Below are positions 22,653 to 35,000 of a DNA stretch of 64,000 nucleotides, one piece after another (position 1 is the first letter of the stretch; every line of letters starts with the position of its first letter). A program made the translations under genes and the position numbers. The stretch is from Hydrangea macrophylla. Lineage: Eukaryota; Streptophyta; Magnoliopsida; Cornales; Hydrangeaceae. The stretch lies in the NCBI GenBank assembly GCA_033977485.1, contig CM066994.1, forward strand, positions 27,434,681 to 27,498,680, given 5' to 3'. The notes beneath the pieces are model-generated. The model did no database searches and was not told the DNA's origin. It saw only the letters and a program-made list of their open reading frames with translations.

Positions 22653-22888
22653 AATTGATGTAGAACCTTGGGAACGAGTGACAATATATGCTGAGTGACG
22701 TCGAGTGGAGTGTATGATTGTGACCATAATATTGTTTTCATTGTATAAATACTTCATATGTTTGCATATGTTGATTTTGATGGTGATCTGTGCATATATA
22801 TATATATATATATAAATAAATGTATATTATGGCATAGCATGTATAGTCGTTATGCATTGTACTCATCAGGGCGAATACTTGAGACGTC

Positions 22889-25800
22889 ATGATTGATCTG
22901 ATAAGAGAGTTGTCACCGCATTCGCGTATGGATCAAATAGTGAATATGGTGGGAAATTTTGTACAAGCCATAAGTGAACTTGATCAGATGAATGTTCAGG
23001 TTCCACCAGTTGAAGTAATTATATTTATGCACCACCGGTACTAAGACCTCAACATACAATCATAGAACAGTTCCATAAACGAAAACCAACCTTGTACCAT
23101 GGACAAGTTGGCATAGACTTGGCCGATCATTGGATGATGGATATGGACAGACAATTTCTTACAATGATATGCATCGACAAAGAGAAAATCCTATGCGCAT
23201 CCGATACATTGATGGAATAAGCATTGAATTAGTGGAATAATGTGCTCGAGCAAGGAAAACCAACTACGTGGGAGGCATTCAAAGATGAATTCAACAAGCG
23301 TTTCTTTTCACGATCTGCTCATACTCAAAAATGTCAGGAGTTTGCGAGTCTAGTTCAGGGAGATATGATTGTGGGTGAGTATGTTTCTCGTTATAATTCT
23401 TTGTTGTGCTTTGGTAAATCTATGGTTTTGACAAATGAAGATAAGGTGCGTAAATTTGAGGATGGGCTTAGAAAGAACATCCGTAGTCGTGTTGATACTT
23501 TGCAGCACCCGATCGTTTCTTTAGTTGAGAAAGTTGCCTGTATCAGTGAGAAAGGTGTCGAAAGATATCAACAGGGACAACAAGGAAAGAGACCCAACGA
23601 TAATGGAAGTAGAGGGTAAGGGAATGCCAAGAAACTGTTCACACAAAGTTCGGTATCGTATGGGGTAGTCAATGAGGGAGTACGTTTGTCGGAGACTCTA
23701 GACCGCTCTGTTCAACATGTAATATGCGACACAAAGAGACTTGCTATCTATTGAGCACGTGTTATCTTTGCAAGCAATTGGCGCACATATCTCAAAATTG
23801 TCCTTTGAACATAAATGTGATCACACCGTATACAACCTCGAACACCAAGAGCTACAATCTGGAGATGAGAAGAAAATGTTTTGAGTGTGGCCATCAGGGA
23901 CATATAGCGAAGAATTATCCAAGTAAGAGACAACCGGGAATGAGTACCGGGGCATCAAGTATGCCAAGCGAATCAAGGACAGAACCACGAGGGGATAAAG
24001 GTAAAGGAATCGCGCAATGATAAGGGCGATATTTCTAGCTCATACCAAAGAATATGGATTATACGGTCGTATCAGGTATTCTTCCTATTTGTTCATGTCT
24101 CGCACGTATACTCATGGATTCTAGTTCCACGCATTCATTTGTGTCACGTGATTTTGTAAGCATTTAACTGTTAAGTCCAAACCGTTAGGATATGACTTGT
24201 GCGTATTGTTGCCTAATAGTGAACCTTTAGTAACTTCTTCGGTATTTAAGGCGTATGAGATCAAGATAGGTGATAAGGTCTTGACCATCGATTTTGATTA
24301 TGTTGACTGAATTACTTTGATGTTATCTTGGGTATGGATTGGTTATCGGTCATCAAGCTAAAATCGATTGTGACTAGAAACGTGTTAGTTTCCGTCCGTC
24401 CGGTCGAGAAGAGTTTACTTTTCAGGGTAGTGGTGTAATCGTACCGCCATACTTGATATCGATGATTCAAGCGTGTAGGATGTTGAAGAAAGGTTGTTTG
24501 AGTTTCTTATGTTCGATTATTGGTACACGAGTTACTGGACCACTAGTAGAAGACATTCTAATAGTTCAAGAATTTTCATATGTTTTTCCCAATGAGTTAA
24601 CCAACATATTGATTGAAAGAGAGCTTGAGTTCACAATAGAAGTAGTACCTGGGTCATAATCGATATCTAAAGCACCGTATCAAATGGCATCGATAGAATT
24701 AAAAGAATTGAAGGTTCAGTTACAGGAGCTGCTTGAGAAGGGTTTTATCCAACCTAGTATTTTGCCTTGGGGAGCTCCAGTCCTATTTGTAAAGAAGAAG
24801 GATGGGACAATGCATATGTGCATTAATTATCGAGAGTTGAATAAGTTGACCATCAAGAACAAATATCCGTTGTCGTGAATAGATGATTTATTTGATCAAT
24901 TGCAAGGAGCTCAGGTATTTTTGAAGATTGACTTGAGATTCGGTTATCACCAATTGAAAGTCAAGGAGGAAGATGTTGAGAAGACAGCTTTCAGGACTGG
25001 ATATGGTCACTTTACATTTTTGGTTACGTCGTTTAGAGTGACTAACGCGCCAACAACTTTCATGGACTTGATGAATCGTGTTTTCAAGGACTATTTAGAT
25101 GAGTTTGTTGTTGTGTTCATATATGACATCCTAATCTATTCCGAGAGTGTTGAAAATCACGAACACCATCTATAATTAGCTTTACACCGATTACGCGAGA
25201 AGAGTGTGTTCGAAAAATTAAAGAAGTGTGAATTTTGGTTGATAGAGATTGCTTTTCTTGGATATATAGTATCAGCAAAAGGAATTTCAATAGATCCTCA
25301 GAAGATAAAAAGCCATTACCAATTGATTGAGATTGACGAATGTGACAGAGATATGAAGTTTCCTAGGATTAGCTGGTTATTATCAGAGGTTTGTAAAAGA
25401 CTTTTCACGTATTACAATGCTGATGACATAGTTGATGAGGAAAGATGTTGCTTTCGTATGGAGTCGAGAACGTGAAGAAAGTTTTCAAGAGTTGAAGAGT
25501 CGACTAGTGAAGGCACCAATCTTTGCCGTTCAAGCGGGGACTAAAGGATTTGTCATTTACAGTGATGCTTTATATAGAGGTTTAGATTGCGTTCTTATGC
25601 AGTCATTGCATATGCGTCGAGACAACTTAGACCGCACGAGAAGAACTATCAGACACATGATCTAGAATTGGCCACCATGATTTTTACATTAAAGATTTGG
25701 CGTCATTACCTATACGGGGAGAAATGTAAGATATATACGGATCATAAGAGTTTAAAGTACTTGTTCACACAACTAGATTTGAACATGAGGCAAAGGAGAT

Positions 25801-27432
25801 GGTTAGAGTTGATGAAGGACTATGATTTTTCAATTTAGTATCATCTGGGCAAGACGAATGTATTCGCCGGTGCTCTTAGTCGTAAAGCAACAACTAATAT
25901 AACAGCAGATTTGACTTCTCAAAGAGAGCTGGTTCAAGATATGGAGAATTTGAAACTTGAAGTGATTCCAAGGATTAAAAGTGGCTTAATGTCGATGATT
26001 GTGGCACAACCACTCTTAATTCACAAGATTACGAAGAAACAACTTCAAGATGTGACTTTAAAGAAGATTTGTGATGAGATTTTGATGGGCAAACAATCGG
26101 GTTTCACTATTGAAAACAATGTTTTGAGATTGAGGGGTAGAATTTGTGTGCCCAACGAGAAAGGTGTGAAACAGAGCATCCTAGATGAAGCACACAATAC
26201 GAAGTACACCATTCATCTAGGAAGCACCAGGATGTATAGAGACTTGAGACATGTTTATTGTTGGCCGGGAATGAAGAGAGAAATAGCACGCTATGTTTCA
26301 CGATGTATAAGTTGTCAACAAGTGAAGGCCAAATGTCAAGTACCTTTGGGATTGTTACAATCGTTATGGGTAGTCGAGTGGAAATGGGAACACATTACAA
26401 TGGCCTTTGTTAGTGGATTTTCGAGGTCAAGGAAATCAAATACTATTATTTAGGTGATCGTTGACCATTTGACAAAGTCGTCGCACTTTCTATCGCTTCG
26501 AATAATTAAGCCGAAGACTTTAGCTAAGTTGTATATCCGCGGGATTGTGAGACTATATGGTATTCCAGTTTCTATTGTTTCGGATAGAGATAGTAGTTTT
26601 ACATCGAATTTTTGGAGAGCCTTGGAAGAAGCAATGGGTACTTCTGTACTGCTTTTCATCCTCAGACTGATGGTCAATCAGAAAGAGTAATCCAGATTTT
26701 AAAAGACATGCTTCGTTTATGTGTACTTGATTTTTAGGGCGATTGGGAAAATCATTTGTTGGTGATTGAGTTTGCATATAATAACAATTTTCAGTCGAGT
26801 ATTGGGATAGTTCCTTATGAAGCTTTGTATGGCCGTGTATGTCGTTCACCGATTAGTTGGACGGAAGTTGGAGAAAGAATGATTGAAGGGTCGAAATTGT
26901 ACAAGAAACAGCGGACAAGATAAAGGTAATTCGACAACGGTTACTGACAGCTCAGAGTAGGTATAAGAGGTATGTCAATACGAATGGACGACCGTTGGAA
27001 TTTAATGTGGGAGATTTGGTTTACTTGAAGGTGTCAGCTTCAAAGGGGATTACTAGATTTGGGATATACGGGAAACTCAATCCGAGGCATGTAGGACCTT
27101 TTGAAATTATTGGGAGAGTTGGACCCGTAGCATATCGATTGAAGTTTCCAAGTGAGTATGCTCAAGTTCATAACGTGTTCTATGTATTATTGCTACAGAA
27201 ACAATTGACAAAAGATAGAGATCAAGTGATGACTCTGACACCGAATGAAATTCAGGGTAATTTGACGTATGTTGCGTATCCGGTAGAGATCTTGGATCAG
27301 AAGGATCAAGTTTTACGAAATAAGGTGATATCGAAGGTAAAAGTGTTATGGCGTAGCTAAACGACGAAAGAAATGACATGGGAAATAGAAGATGAGATGC
27401 ATACTCAGTATCCGTACCTATTCGATACATGA
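22889..27432 (+). pseudogene. Gypsy A gag-pol remnant
   Basis: The polyprotein of a Ty3/gypsy retrotransposon, broken by many stops and several frameshifts. Gag capsid fold is at 23242-23616. Two zinc knuckles follow: CYLCKQLAHISQNC (intact CCHC) and CFECGHQGHIAKNY, where the last Cys is Tyr. The protease motif (LMDSSSTHSF, active-site Gly changed) is near 24110. RT spans 24684-25180 with FIYDI where active elements have FIDDI, so a catalytic Asp is lost. RNase H is at about 25540-25850 and integrase at about 26140-26900. The tail at 26995-27432 ends ..YPYLFDT then TGA. It cannot be autonomous. Confidence 0.9.
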
Positions 27433-27474
27433 GGTACAAGTTTGGGGACAAACTTCTTTTAAGGGGAAAAGAAT

Positions 27475-29743
27475 TATAACACTTGTGTACGGGTTTGTTG
27501 CCTTTTATTACATTTTTCATGTATGATAATGTGAGGTGATGTGCATTTGTGGCACGTGTGGGAGTGAGTTGTGACTCACGAGTCAATTTGGGTGTCTGTG
27601 TAAGATAACCCTCTAAGACTTTGTGAAATGAATGTTTTGTTGTGATGACGTCTTTTTGAGATTGAGACGGTTGTTGTGGAATTCCTTAAATATTTACCAA
27701 AAATAAATGTTTACCTGTGTATTTCACTATCTGTATTATTATCTGGTTTAGATTATGTTCCTGTTGTTGATTTAAGTATCCTGGTGACGACAAATTAACA
27801 AGCTACATAATTGGTAGGCTGATTAGCAATTTCGTAAAATCATGTAAAATTGCATTTTAGCAACCAAATGAAACTTAGTGAAAACTGTTATAATTATTAG
27901 TTTTCATTCGTGAAGCAATGAATTAGACGTGTAAGACGTTTTAGAGAATAATTAGGAGTTTTGAGAACTCGAGGGGAGATACACACAATTTTTGAGAGTT
28001 GTGCCTATATATAGATAGAGGTGACTTAGATATTTTTATAAAGTTTCTAACCTAAAATCAAAAAATGGGGGAAAGAGAGAGATTGGTTCTTCGAGCTTCA
28101 CGGCGATAATCGACAGACATCTGCCTGTTTGTTTTCTTCTAAATTTCATATTTGAACTCCTCGAGGTAAGAGCTTCGTTTTGATATCCACTAGGACTTGT
28201 TTGGGTAAGTTTTTTGAAAACTTGTTTTCTAGAATTTTCGTAAAAAGTTGTTAATTAGACTTTGATTGATAAGGATTGTACTAGACGGATTTCTGCACGA
28301 TCCTTGTGCTCAGGTTTTCCTTGGAAAGAAGTTTAGGAGCGTTAGTCGGAGGTGAGTCATTCAACTATGTATTTTGGAATGATTTCTTGACATGTATTCA
28401 TGTATTGTATAAAAAGCATGTGTTAGTTCATAGATATATATTGTGTAGTTCATATTGGGCGATTATAGTGATAAGTATGTCCAATTGTACGGTGAAATGT
28501 TTTGATTATGTCGAAACCACGGTGAAATGTATTTGAGCATGTTTAGTTGTTATTTGGGTCAAAGGAGCACGTGGTACCAAGCCATCTTGTGGAGCCGTTA
28601 TAGGCATAAGGTCGCACGTTTGAAGAAAAGAAACGTAGGTCGTCCCTTGTCATGTGGACTTATTGGCGAGGAGTCTCATACTAGGAGTGTGGAATGTACA
28701 TGTAAGACTCCGGAGACTAGTATGAAATGTAGATAAAGTGAATGCGAGCATGTTTATCATTCATGTACATAGTTGTTTTATTCACTAAGCGTTATCTTAA
28801 ATGAATCAAAATATGTGTGGTTATTCAAATAACCATTGCAGGTGGAAATGTCGACGAGGAATCGGAGAAGTGATCACAGGATGTCGGGAGTTCACTTAGA
28901 AGGCGACTTATAGATGTTTATCTCATAGTTTTGTAATCGAATAATTTATTTCATTTGTTTCATTAAGGAACTTGTAATAGAATCGGATAATAGCTGGTAA
29001 TGGGAATTAGAGAATAAAGCTCTGGATATATTTTGAAACGTTAATATACTATCGTATATCTTTTGTTATGTTGGAGTTGTGAAAGTACTCATGAGCTTGG
29101 CTTCAAGTACGTAAAAGAGTTGATGTCCTTGTTTATTCCAAGTTTGGAACACAAAATGAGATTTTGCCAGACATGTCCTTAACGTGTTCCGAAAATGTTT
29201 CCTTCATGTGACAGGGTGTTAGATATGTCTAAATAACTGTCATAAAGTTTCAGCAGAAATGGAATTGGATAAGGGACTTTTTGTCGCGTCGAAAGTTGGA
29301 CCAAAACAGGTGGTTTTGCTGTCAAGGGACTTTCGACTGGTCAAAGGGATTCATTCGACCGGTCGAACACCCCTCTGTTTGATTTCTCAATAAAGGCATC
29401 TGGCCCGAGGGACTTTCGACTAGTCGAGTAGGACCCTTTGACCGGTCGAAAAACCCCCTATCCATTTGTTTGTTCTCCTACTTCCATATAATTTCAAATA
29501 CTCTAATTACAAACTTAAGCTTCTTTTGGGACCCTTTTAAAGGAAAATTAGTTGGATTAAATTTTGAAGCCTCCGGGCGAAAAGTTTATTTTTGGTTGGC
29601 TCCGGTACGTACTGAATTAAGAGTTGTTTTTCTTTTCCGCTGCGTCTTCTTAAACTAATATTTTGGAAATGTTAATGAATTGATTTGGCCTCGGTGGCGT
29701 GCCACGGGCTTCGGTTCTGCCTTCGTGGGATTGGGTTGTGACA
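27475..29743 (+). repeat. Gypsy A 3' LTR
   Basis: It starts TATAACACTTGTGTACGGG after a purine tract AAGGGGAAAAGAAT (27461-27474, polypurine tract) and ends GGTTGTGACA. It has the same length as the 5' LTR but many substitutions. The palindrome zone recurs at 29325-29455. Confidence 0.85.
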
Positions 29744-30560
29744 AAAACTACCCTTGATTCATATATTGTAAGTTTCAGATTCAAGTCTAAGTGTCCTATT
29801 GGTTTCTTGTAATTTGCTTAAAATTGAATGGGTTTCAATTGTCAACTTCTTTGATGGTACTTGTGCTATATAGTTGAATTTCTATTAAGCATTTCAACTT
29901 CTGAAGTTAGTCAGTCCACTTTGCTTTCTATAGAAGCCCAATGTTGAGACCTTTGTAACGATTGATTCTAGCCATCTATATCATCGTGTTGATGTTCATT
30001 ACATAACTATTTGTTTGCTACAGATTGGGTTTTTTTTTTTTTTTAACATGAATACCTTACTCTTTTAAGGACAAATTGATACCCTGACTGTCCTTTATTT
30101 TTATTTTTATTTTTATTTTTTTTAACACTCTTTCTCTACAAGGGCACTTAAGATAACTAATTGCTGATCTTATTGTGTTTCTAATGAATATGTTATCTCT
30201 TTTTACGTGGAGGAAAGGGGAGAAAAATATTACTAGAGTATACATTTTCTCTTTGAGGTTTCCATTTTGTTTTCTTTCTGAAACAGTGAAACTTGCCCTC
30301 TGTGTGTGCAGTTTTACCAAACTTTTATATGTTTGAAATTTAGTTCTCTCTTCCATTCCTAGTTAGTGCTTAGTACCGTAATTGGATTCTTCTTCAGTCA
30401 ACTATTTTTGAAATCACAATTATTGAATTTGGTTTAATCAAAAATTGAGATAGATTTCAAGTGAGAAGCAAATTTCTGGGTGCTTTGTGAAGATTGGTAT
30501 AGAAAACTATAGTGAATTTGGACATCTTTCTATTTCCTTGGTAAAAAAATAGAAAAGATT

Positions 30561-30709
30561 AAGGCACCAAAATGGTGCACCGAATCGGTGCACTGACCGT
30601 TCGGTGTCGTCCATTTCAATGGGATCCACACCCTACACACGTGGGACTCACAGAAATGGGTAGCACCGATCGGTCGGTGCACCAATTCGGTGCACCATTT
30701 TGATGTTCT
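30561..30709. mobile_element. MITE inside the CACTA element
   Basis: Arms CACCAAAATGGTGCACCGAA and (reverse complement) ATCAAAATGGTGCACCGAAT form TIRs, with a further inverted CACCGATCGGTCGGTG-like centre. It is non-coding and the duplication is not clear. Confidence 0.6.
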
Positions 30710-30869
30710 AGTAGGATTCAAGTACAAAATAGAATGTGGTCTCAATTATCCAGTTATGGGTGGAATAATCAGTTAGATTTTGTAACATGAGTGATTATTA
30801 AACAATAGATCCAATACTTACTTTGATCATTTTTCGCCCTGGTCTTTTGAGCACACCCCATTCTTTCTT

Positions 30870-31040
30870 GAGTAATGCTAGGTGCACCTAATACATATAC
30901 CTAAAAAAATACACAAGCTGATATGGATCACCTAAAATACTCTTTAGTTACCAAATATAAGTATATATAGATAAACTTAATTTCAAATTTGTCGTTGCCA
31001 CATCAGCTTGTGTACTTTTTAGGTGTACAGAGTATTACTC
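30870..31040. mobile_element. Mutator-like MITE with perfect 9-bp TSD
   Basis: Ends GAGTAATGCTAGGTGCACC and (reverse complement) GAGTAATACTCTGTACACC are TIRs, continuing into TACACAAGCTGAT. TTCTTTCTT flanks both sides (30861-30869 and 31041-31049). It belongs to the GAGTAATGCT group found at 4579, 16170 and 63533. Confidence 0.8.
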
Positions 31041-31368
31041 TTCTTTCTTACCTCAATTGTGCATGACAATAACATTTCATAGGTGTTCGTTACAAACTTA
31101 CAAATCTTGGGTCAATTTTGGATAACTATTTGTAAGGATAAAGGATTGGTTCCTTTGAATGTTTTGATACAATCATTGAGGTCCAATTATTATTATTAAA
31201 AAAAAATTTCACCTCCTATAGTTGTGAAGTTTTTCAATGATTTTGGTTTTACTGAGAAACATTTTTGCAAGAAATGGGCTCATTCACTTAGGCGGGTCGG
31301 TCATTTAGTTTCATCTGGCAGTGAATTAATTTTATGTTGAAAATTATAAGTTTGTTGTTACTTTTCAG

Positions 31369-31600
31369 ATTTCCCAGTTTCTGCTGCTGTTGCTGAATTC
31401 AAATGTTTAGATATTTTTGGTATGGCTTACTTGGCTCAAGTGGATATGGAATTCTCTAATATTGAAGCTAGCTTTAGCGGGTTGCCACGTGGAAAACATG
31501 GTTGGTCCAAGAATGAGTTTGGCGATTTGACAAAGGGTGGAGCAAGCACTGAGAAAGTGTTTAATCCAGCAAATCAAATCACTAAGAGGTTTGCTTAATC
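31369..31600 (+). pseudogene. CCS: Captured fragment of a copper chaperone for Cu/Zn superoxide dismutase (CCS)
   Basis: After an acceptor-like CTTTTCAG the frame reads ..FPVSAAVAEFK.., ..FGMAYLAQVDMEF.., ..IEASFSGLPRGKHGW.. and ..NEFGDLTKGGASTEKVFNP... This matches the start of the SOD-like domain II of plant CCS. CCS delivers copper to Cu/Zn-SOD in cytosol and chloroplast. Only this exon-sized part is present. The N-terminal metal-binding domain and the C-terminal CxC domain are absent, and the frame ends at TAA after ITKRFA. Family residues have drifted (for example the segments aligned to VVRFAQVSME and WSINE). It lies between the two gypsy insertions, inside the CACTA element, so it is interpreted as a transduplicated fragment. 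Flanking tracts at 31650-31790 and 31885-31965 look exon-like but are not identified. Confidence 0.8.
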
Positions 31601-31983
31601 ATATAAATTCTTTCCACACCTTATCTTTCGATTTTTTTTCTCCATAGGTAACTTGCTAAGCTTCAGTATATTAACAGTAAAGGATGGCCGGATGGCCCTA
31701 AAAGTTATGTGGGGAATCGATATCTTGTCAAAGTCCACTTTCTTGGCCCGAGGCTGACTGGAACAATTTTTTCTTCATTGCAAATTTGCAGAAGTTAGTC
31801 CCATGGTTGCATTCAATTATAGTTGATGCATTATCTTGAACACACCAATCGTGTCAATTTTTTTTTCTTTTTATTTGCTTTCAGTTACACAAGAACAATG
31901 TTGTCACTCTTCAGAATCCAAAGTTGGAGATTGCTAAAGTTGGACAACTCAATAAAATGATATGACGCACACAGTCACACTCA

Positions 31984-31985
<2 letters not shown>

Positions 31986-32043
<58 letters not shown>

Positions 32044-32071
32044 TATGTGTGTGTATGTGTGTGTGTGTGTG
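31986..32071. repeat. (GA)n(TG)n microsatellite
   Basis: About 28 GA units followed by TGTGTATG/TGTG units, directly before the tandem duplication in the CACTA element. Confidence 0.9.
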
Positions 32072-32092
32072 AATCATATATCATGACATACT

Positions 32093-32642
32093 ATTGTGTT
32101 GTTGGTCACACGGAATACTATCTTGGTTGATTGGTTGTTGACTATGATTTTATCAGTAAGAAGATTCATGATATTGACATGCATTTGACAACCCTTCATA
32201 ATGAATGCGTTTATCAATTTACAGGTTTATGAAAGTTTTTGGATATCTTAGAAATAGAGTAAACTCTGCCGATTTTTTTTTAGGAAGTTTGATTGAACTT
32301 TTTTTTTTTTGCTCTTTGGGTTGCTAGGTGGCTGTATTATTATTGTTTTAATTGAATTTTCATTTTCTGTTGCAGAATATGGAGAGAGATTAAACATCTA
32401 CTGTACCGATTTTTCTGTTTTGAATCACGATGCGCATCAATTTAGGAATATCTACTTGGCTGATTGTGTTGTTGGTCACACGGAATACTATCTTGGCTGA
32501 TTGGTTGTTGACTATGATTTTAACAGTTAGAAGATTCATGATATTGACATGCATTTGACAGTCCTTAATAATGAATGTGTTTATCAATTTATAGGTTTAT
32601 GAAAGTTTTTGGATGTCTGAGAAACAGAGTAAACCTTGTCGA
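32093..32642. repeat. 370-bp tandem duplication, second copy split by gypsy B
   Basis: Copy 1 is 32093-32462. Copy 2 begins at 32463, is cut at 32642 by gypsy B and resumes at 41704-41895. Landmarks in both copies are GTTGGTCACACGGAATACTA, TTGACATGCATTTGACA and GGAAGTTTGATTGAACTTT. The duplication therefore predates gypsy B. Confidence 0.85.
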
Positions 32643-34797
32643 TGTCACACCCGTTCCAGAAAATTTTAAATTTTATCATGCATATTTATAATTTGGGAGT
32701 TTATCAATGATAGTTGATAATGGTGATGAGGTTGACTGTGAGTCAACGGTAAGGTGTCAGTAAGGACACGGGAACATGGGAGTTCATGTTGCATGGGCAT
32801 GAGTAAATGGCATTTATATGATTTAAATGTTATTTAACTTATCTGGTATTCCTGTGAATAGTAATTATACCTGTGTAGTATAATTCTGGTATATTGGATA
32901 TTTTAGTATATCATTTTGAGAAATGTGGTGAGAACGTGAGTGATACGTTAATTAAAAAGTTAGGTTTTGTAGAGATTCCTTAGAAAATAGTTTTCGAATG
33001 TTATTTTGGACCCAAACGAAACTTAGTCGAGAACTTTTGAAATTTATAGTTTTCACTCGTAAAGTTATAAAATGGACGTGTGCGAAGTTTCATGGGTTAA
33101 TTAGGAATTTGAGAAACTTGCCGGGAGGTAAACGTAATTCCCGAGAAGTTTTTCTATAAATAGTGGTGGATGAAATTTCATTTCTCAAAATATTTCATAA
33201 ATATCTAGAGAGAGGAGAGAGAAAGGGAGATTTGAGCCAACAGGCTTTGCGACGCCGATCGACGACCTTTCGTCCGTCAGATTTTCTCCAGATTCAAGAT
33301 TTGAACTCGTGGAGGTAAGACCTACATTTTGATACTACTTAGGTCGTGTTTGGCCAATTTTTGTAAAAATATTAATTCTAGACTTTTGGAGAAAATCAGG
33401 TAAAACTCGTAGGAATCGCACATAATTTGGAATCCGACGATTAATTAGTCCCCTAGACGATCCTTCAAAGTTTGAAGAGATTTGCACGAGGTATGAATTC
33501 TAGATCTATGAAATATATGGATTTTCATGTTTTGAACATCAATTTGGATATCTTTGGATCCGAGCGAAATTCATGTATTAATTAGGCCCGTTAATTACGC
33601 ACGTGAAATTATATAAAAAGCACGTATAACTGTTTATGTAAGCATGTTATGTGTCTACTTGGGTCAAAGGGGAGTTTGGTGCAAATTCATCCGGGGTAAG
33701 CTCCTCGAACCTTGAGGATTTTAATTTGATTGTGATTGAAAAGGAATTGGAATTTTGGTTATGTCTGGATTGGAGGTGGGCCCAACCAGGACACGGTACC
33801 TGGTATGGAGGAAGGCCCAACCAGTGTACGAGATGCGTGGGAGAGGTGGGCCTCCTATGGCATCGACCGGATGAATGCATACCACTCACCCTAGAGACTA
33901 TTTCTATGTGTTTTAGATGCTTAAATCATGAACTGTCATATAAGCATACATTTAGAATTGTACACTCAGCATATAGCTGAGCAGTGGAGATGTACTCCAT
34001 TGCAGGTAAAAAGAAAGACAAGAGAAAGCATGAGGAGTGAGGCCGTGGAATGCCGGGGAATCAATGGTTCATATTTTTGTTCTACTCCAAACTTGTAATA
34101 CAAACCTTGAATTCGTAATATGTTGTAATATAATCTGAACTTAGATTTAGTAATTGTAATCCCTAGTAAACGCTCTGGTATTTATGTTTTGAATGATGTA
34201 ATAGAGTGGTTATATGTTGGTTTGAATTGGAAGAACCTTGAAAGGGAAAAGCTGCAGTTTTGGGAGTTGCTGATAGGGATCAGTTGACTGGTTTTTGATC
34301 CAGTCGACTGGATCGCTGTATTGAATGGGTTACTGCTTGGTTTCGTCTGAGGTTCAGTCGACTGGTTTAGAAAACAGTCGACTGGATGGAGCCCCAGACC
34401 TGGACATTCTGCTTGATTGGGCACCAGTCGACTGGACTCCTTCAGTCGACTGAAAATTTTAGGCACCAGTCGACTGGGTCCCCGACACAATCGACTGGAT
34501 GGGCTGTTATATTTTGAAACCTATCTGTTGAGATCACCAGTCGATCGGACCTTCGATCAGTCGACTGGTCCTCTGTTTTCAAAACTGTTTTCTTTTTATC
34601 AGTTTCAATTGGCCAAAACTTTTTATAACTCTGATTCTATTAGATTTTTCAACTCAGAGGGAAATGTTTCCTAAAGTTTTAAATTACTTAAGGTTGTTTT
34701 AAATTCTTTCCGCTGCGTATAGGTTTATGATGTTTGGATGAGCCTTGGTGGCGTGCCACGTGTCCTATTTCCACGCCTAGTGGGATGGGTCGTGACA
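32643..34797 (+). repeat. Gypsy B 5' LTR
   Basis: It carries a TATA box (TATAAATAG, 33155-33163) about 510 bp in. An array of CAGTCGACTG palindromes at 34278-34570 lies downstream of the presumed transcription start, within the transcribed part. Confidence 0.95.
33155..33163 (+). promoter_or_regulatory. Gypsy B LTR TATA box
   Basis: TATAAATAG sits in a pyrimidine-rich context, 512 bp from the LTR start. The same sequence is in the 3' LTR at 40061-40069. Confidence 0.65.
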
Positions 34798-34802
34798 TTT
34801 AT

Positions 34803-34814
34803 TGGTATCAGAGC
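34803..34814 (+). promoter_or_regulatory. Gypsy B primer-binding site
   Basis: TGGTATCAGAGC, complementary to the 3' end of initiator-Met tRNA, 5 bp after the LTR. Confidence 0.9.
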
Positions 34815-35000
34815 TAGAGGTAACAAAACTTTGGGAACGTTCGACGACGAGTGGAGTGTTGAGTGAATCGTCACATGTTTTAAATTGCATTCATACATCT
34901 TAGAGATGTTTGATGCATATGGATGTTGTTTTACATACATACTATTGATATTGTTGTACATGCATAGCGTTTATGCATTGCGAACTACAGGATTGTAATC

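Larger units (their letters stand above)
20367..29743 (+). mobile_element. Ty3/gypsy element A, decayed
   Basis: Two 2269-bp LTRs (20367-22635 and 27475-29743) flank a gag-pol remnant. Flanks are AATAC (20362-20366) and AAAAC (29744-29748), a 4/5 duplication. Order PR-RT-RNaseH-IN marks Ty3/gypsy; the C-terminal tail resembles chromovirus (Tekay/Del-like) elements. It is related to gypsy B: LTR ends, leader and pol all align. Many stops and shifts make it non-functional and clearly older than B. Confidence 0.9.

Noticed and set aside
33651..33980. 109-codon frame in gypsy B LTR (also 40557-40817)
   Set aside because: Inside the non-coding LTR, no recognisable domain, present only because both LTR copies share it.
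34803..34814. tRNA gene at TGGTATCAGAGC
   Set aside because: This is a primer-binding site complementary to a tRNA end, next to an LTR.
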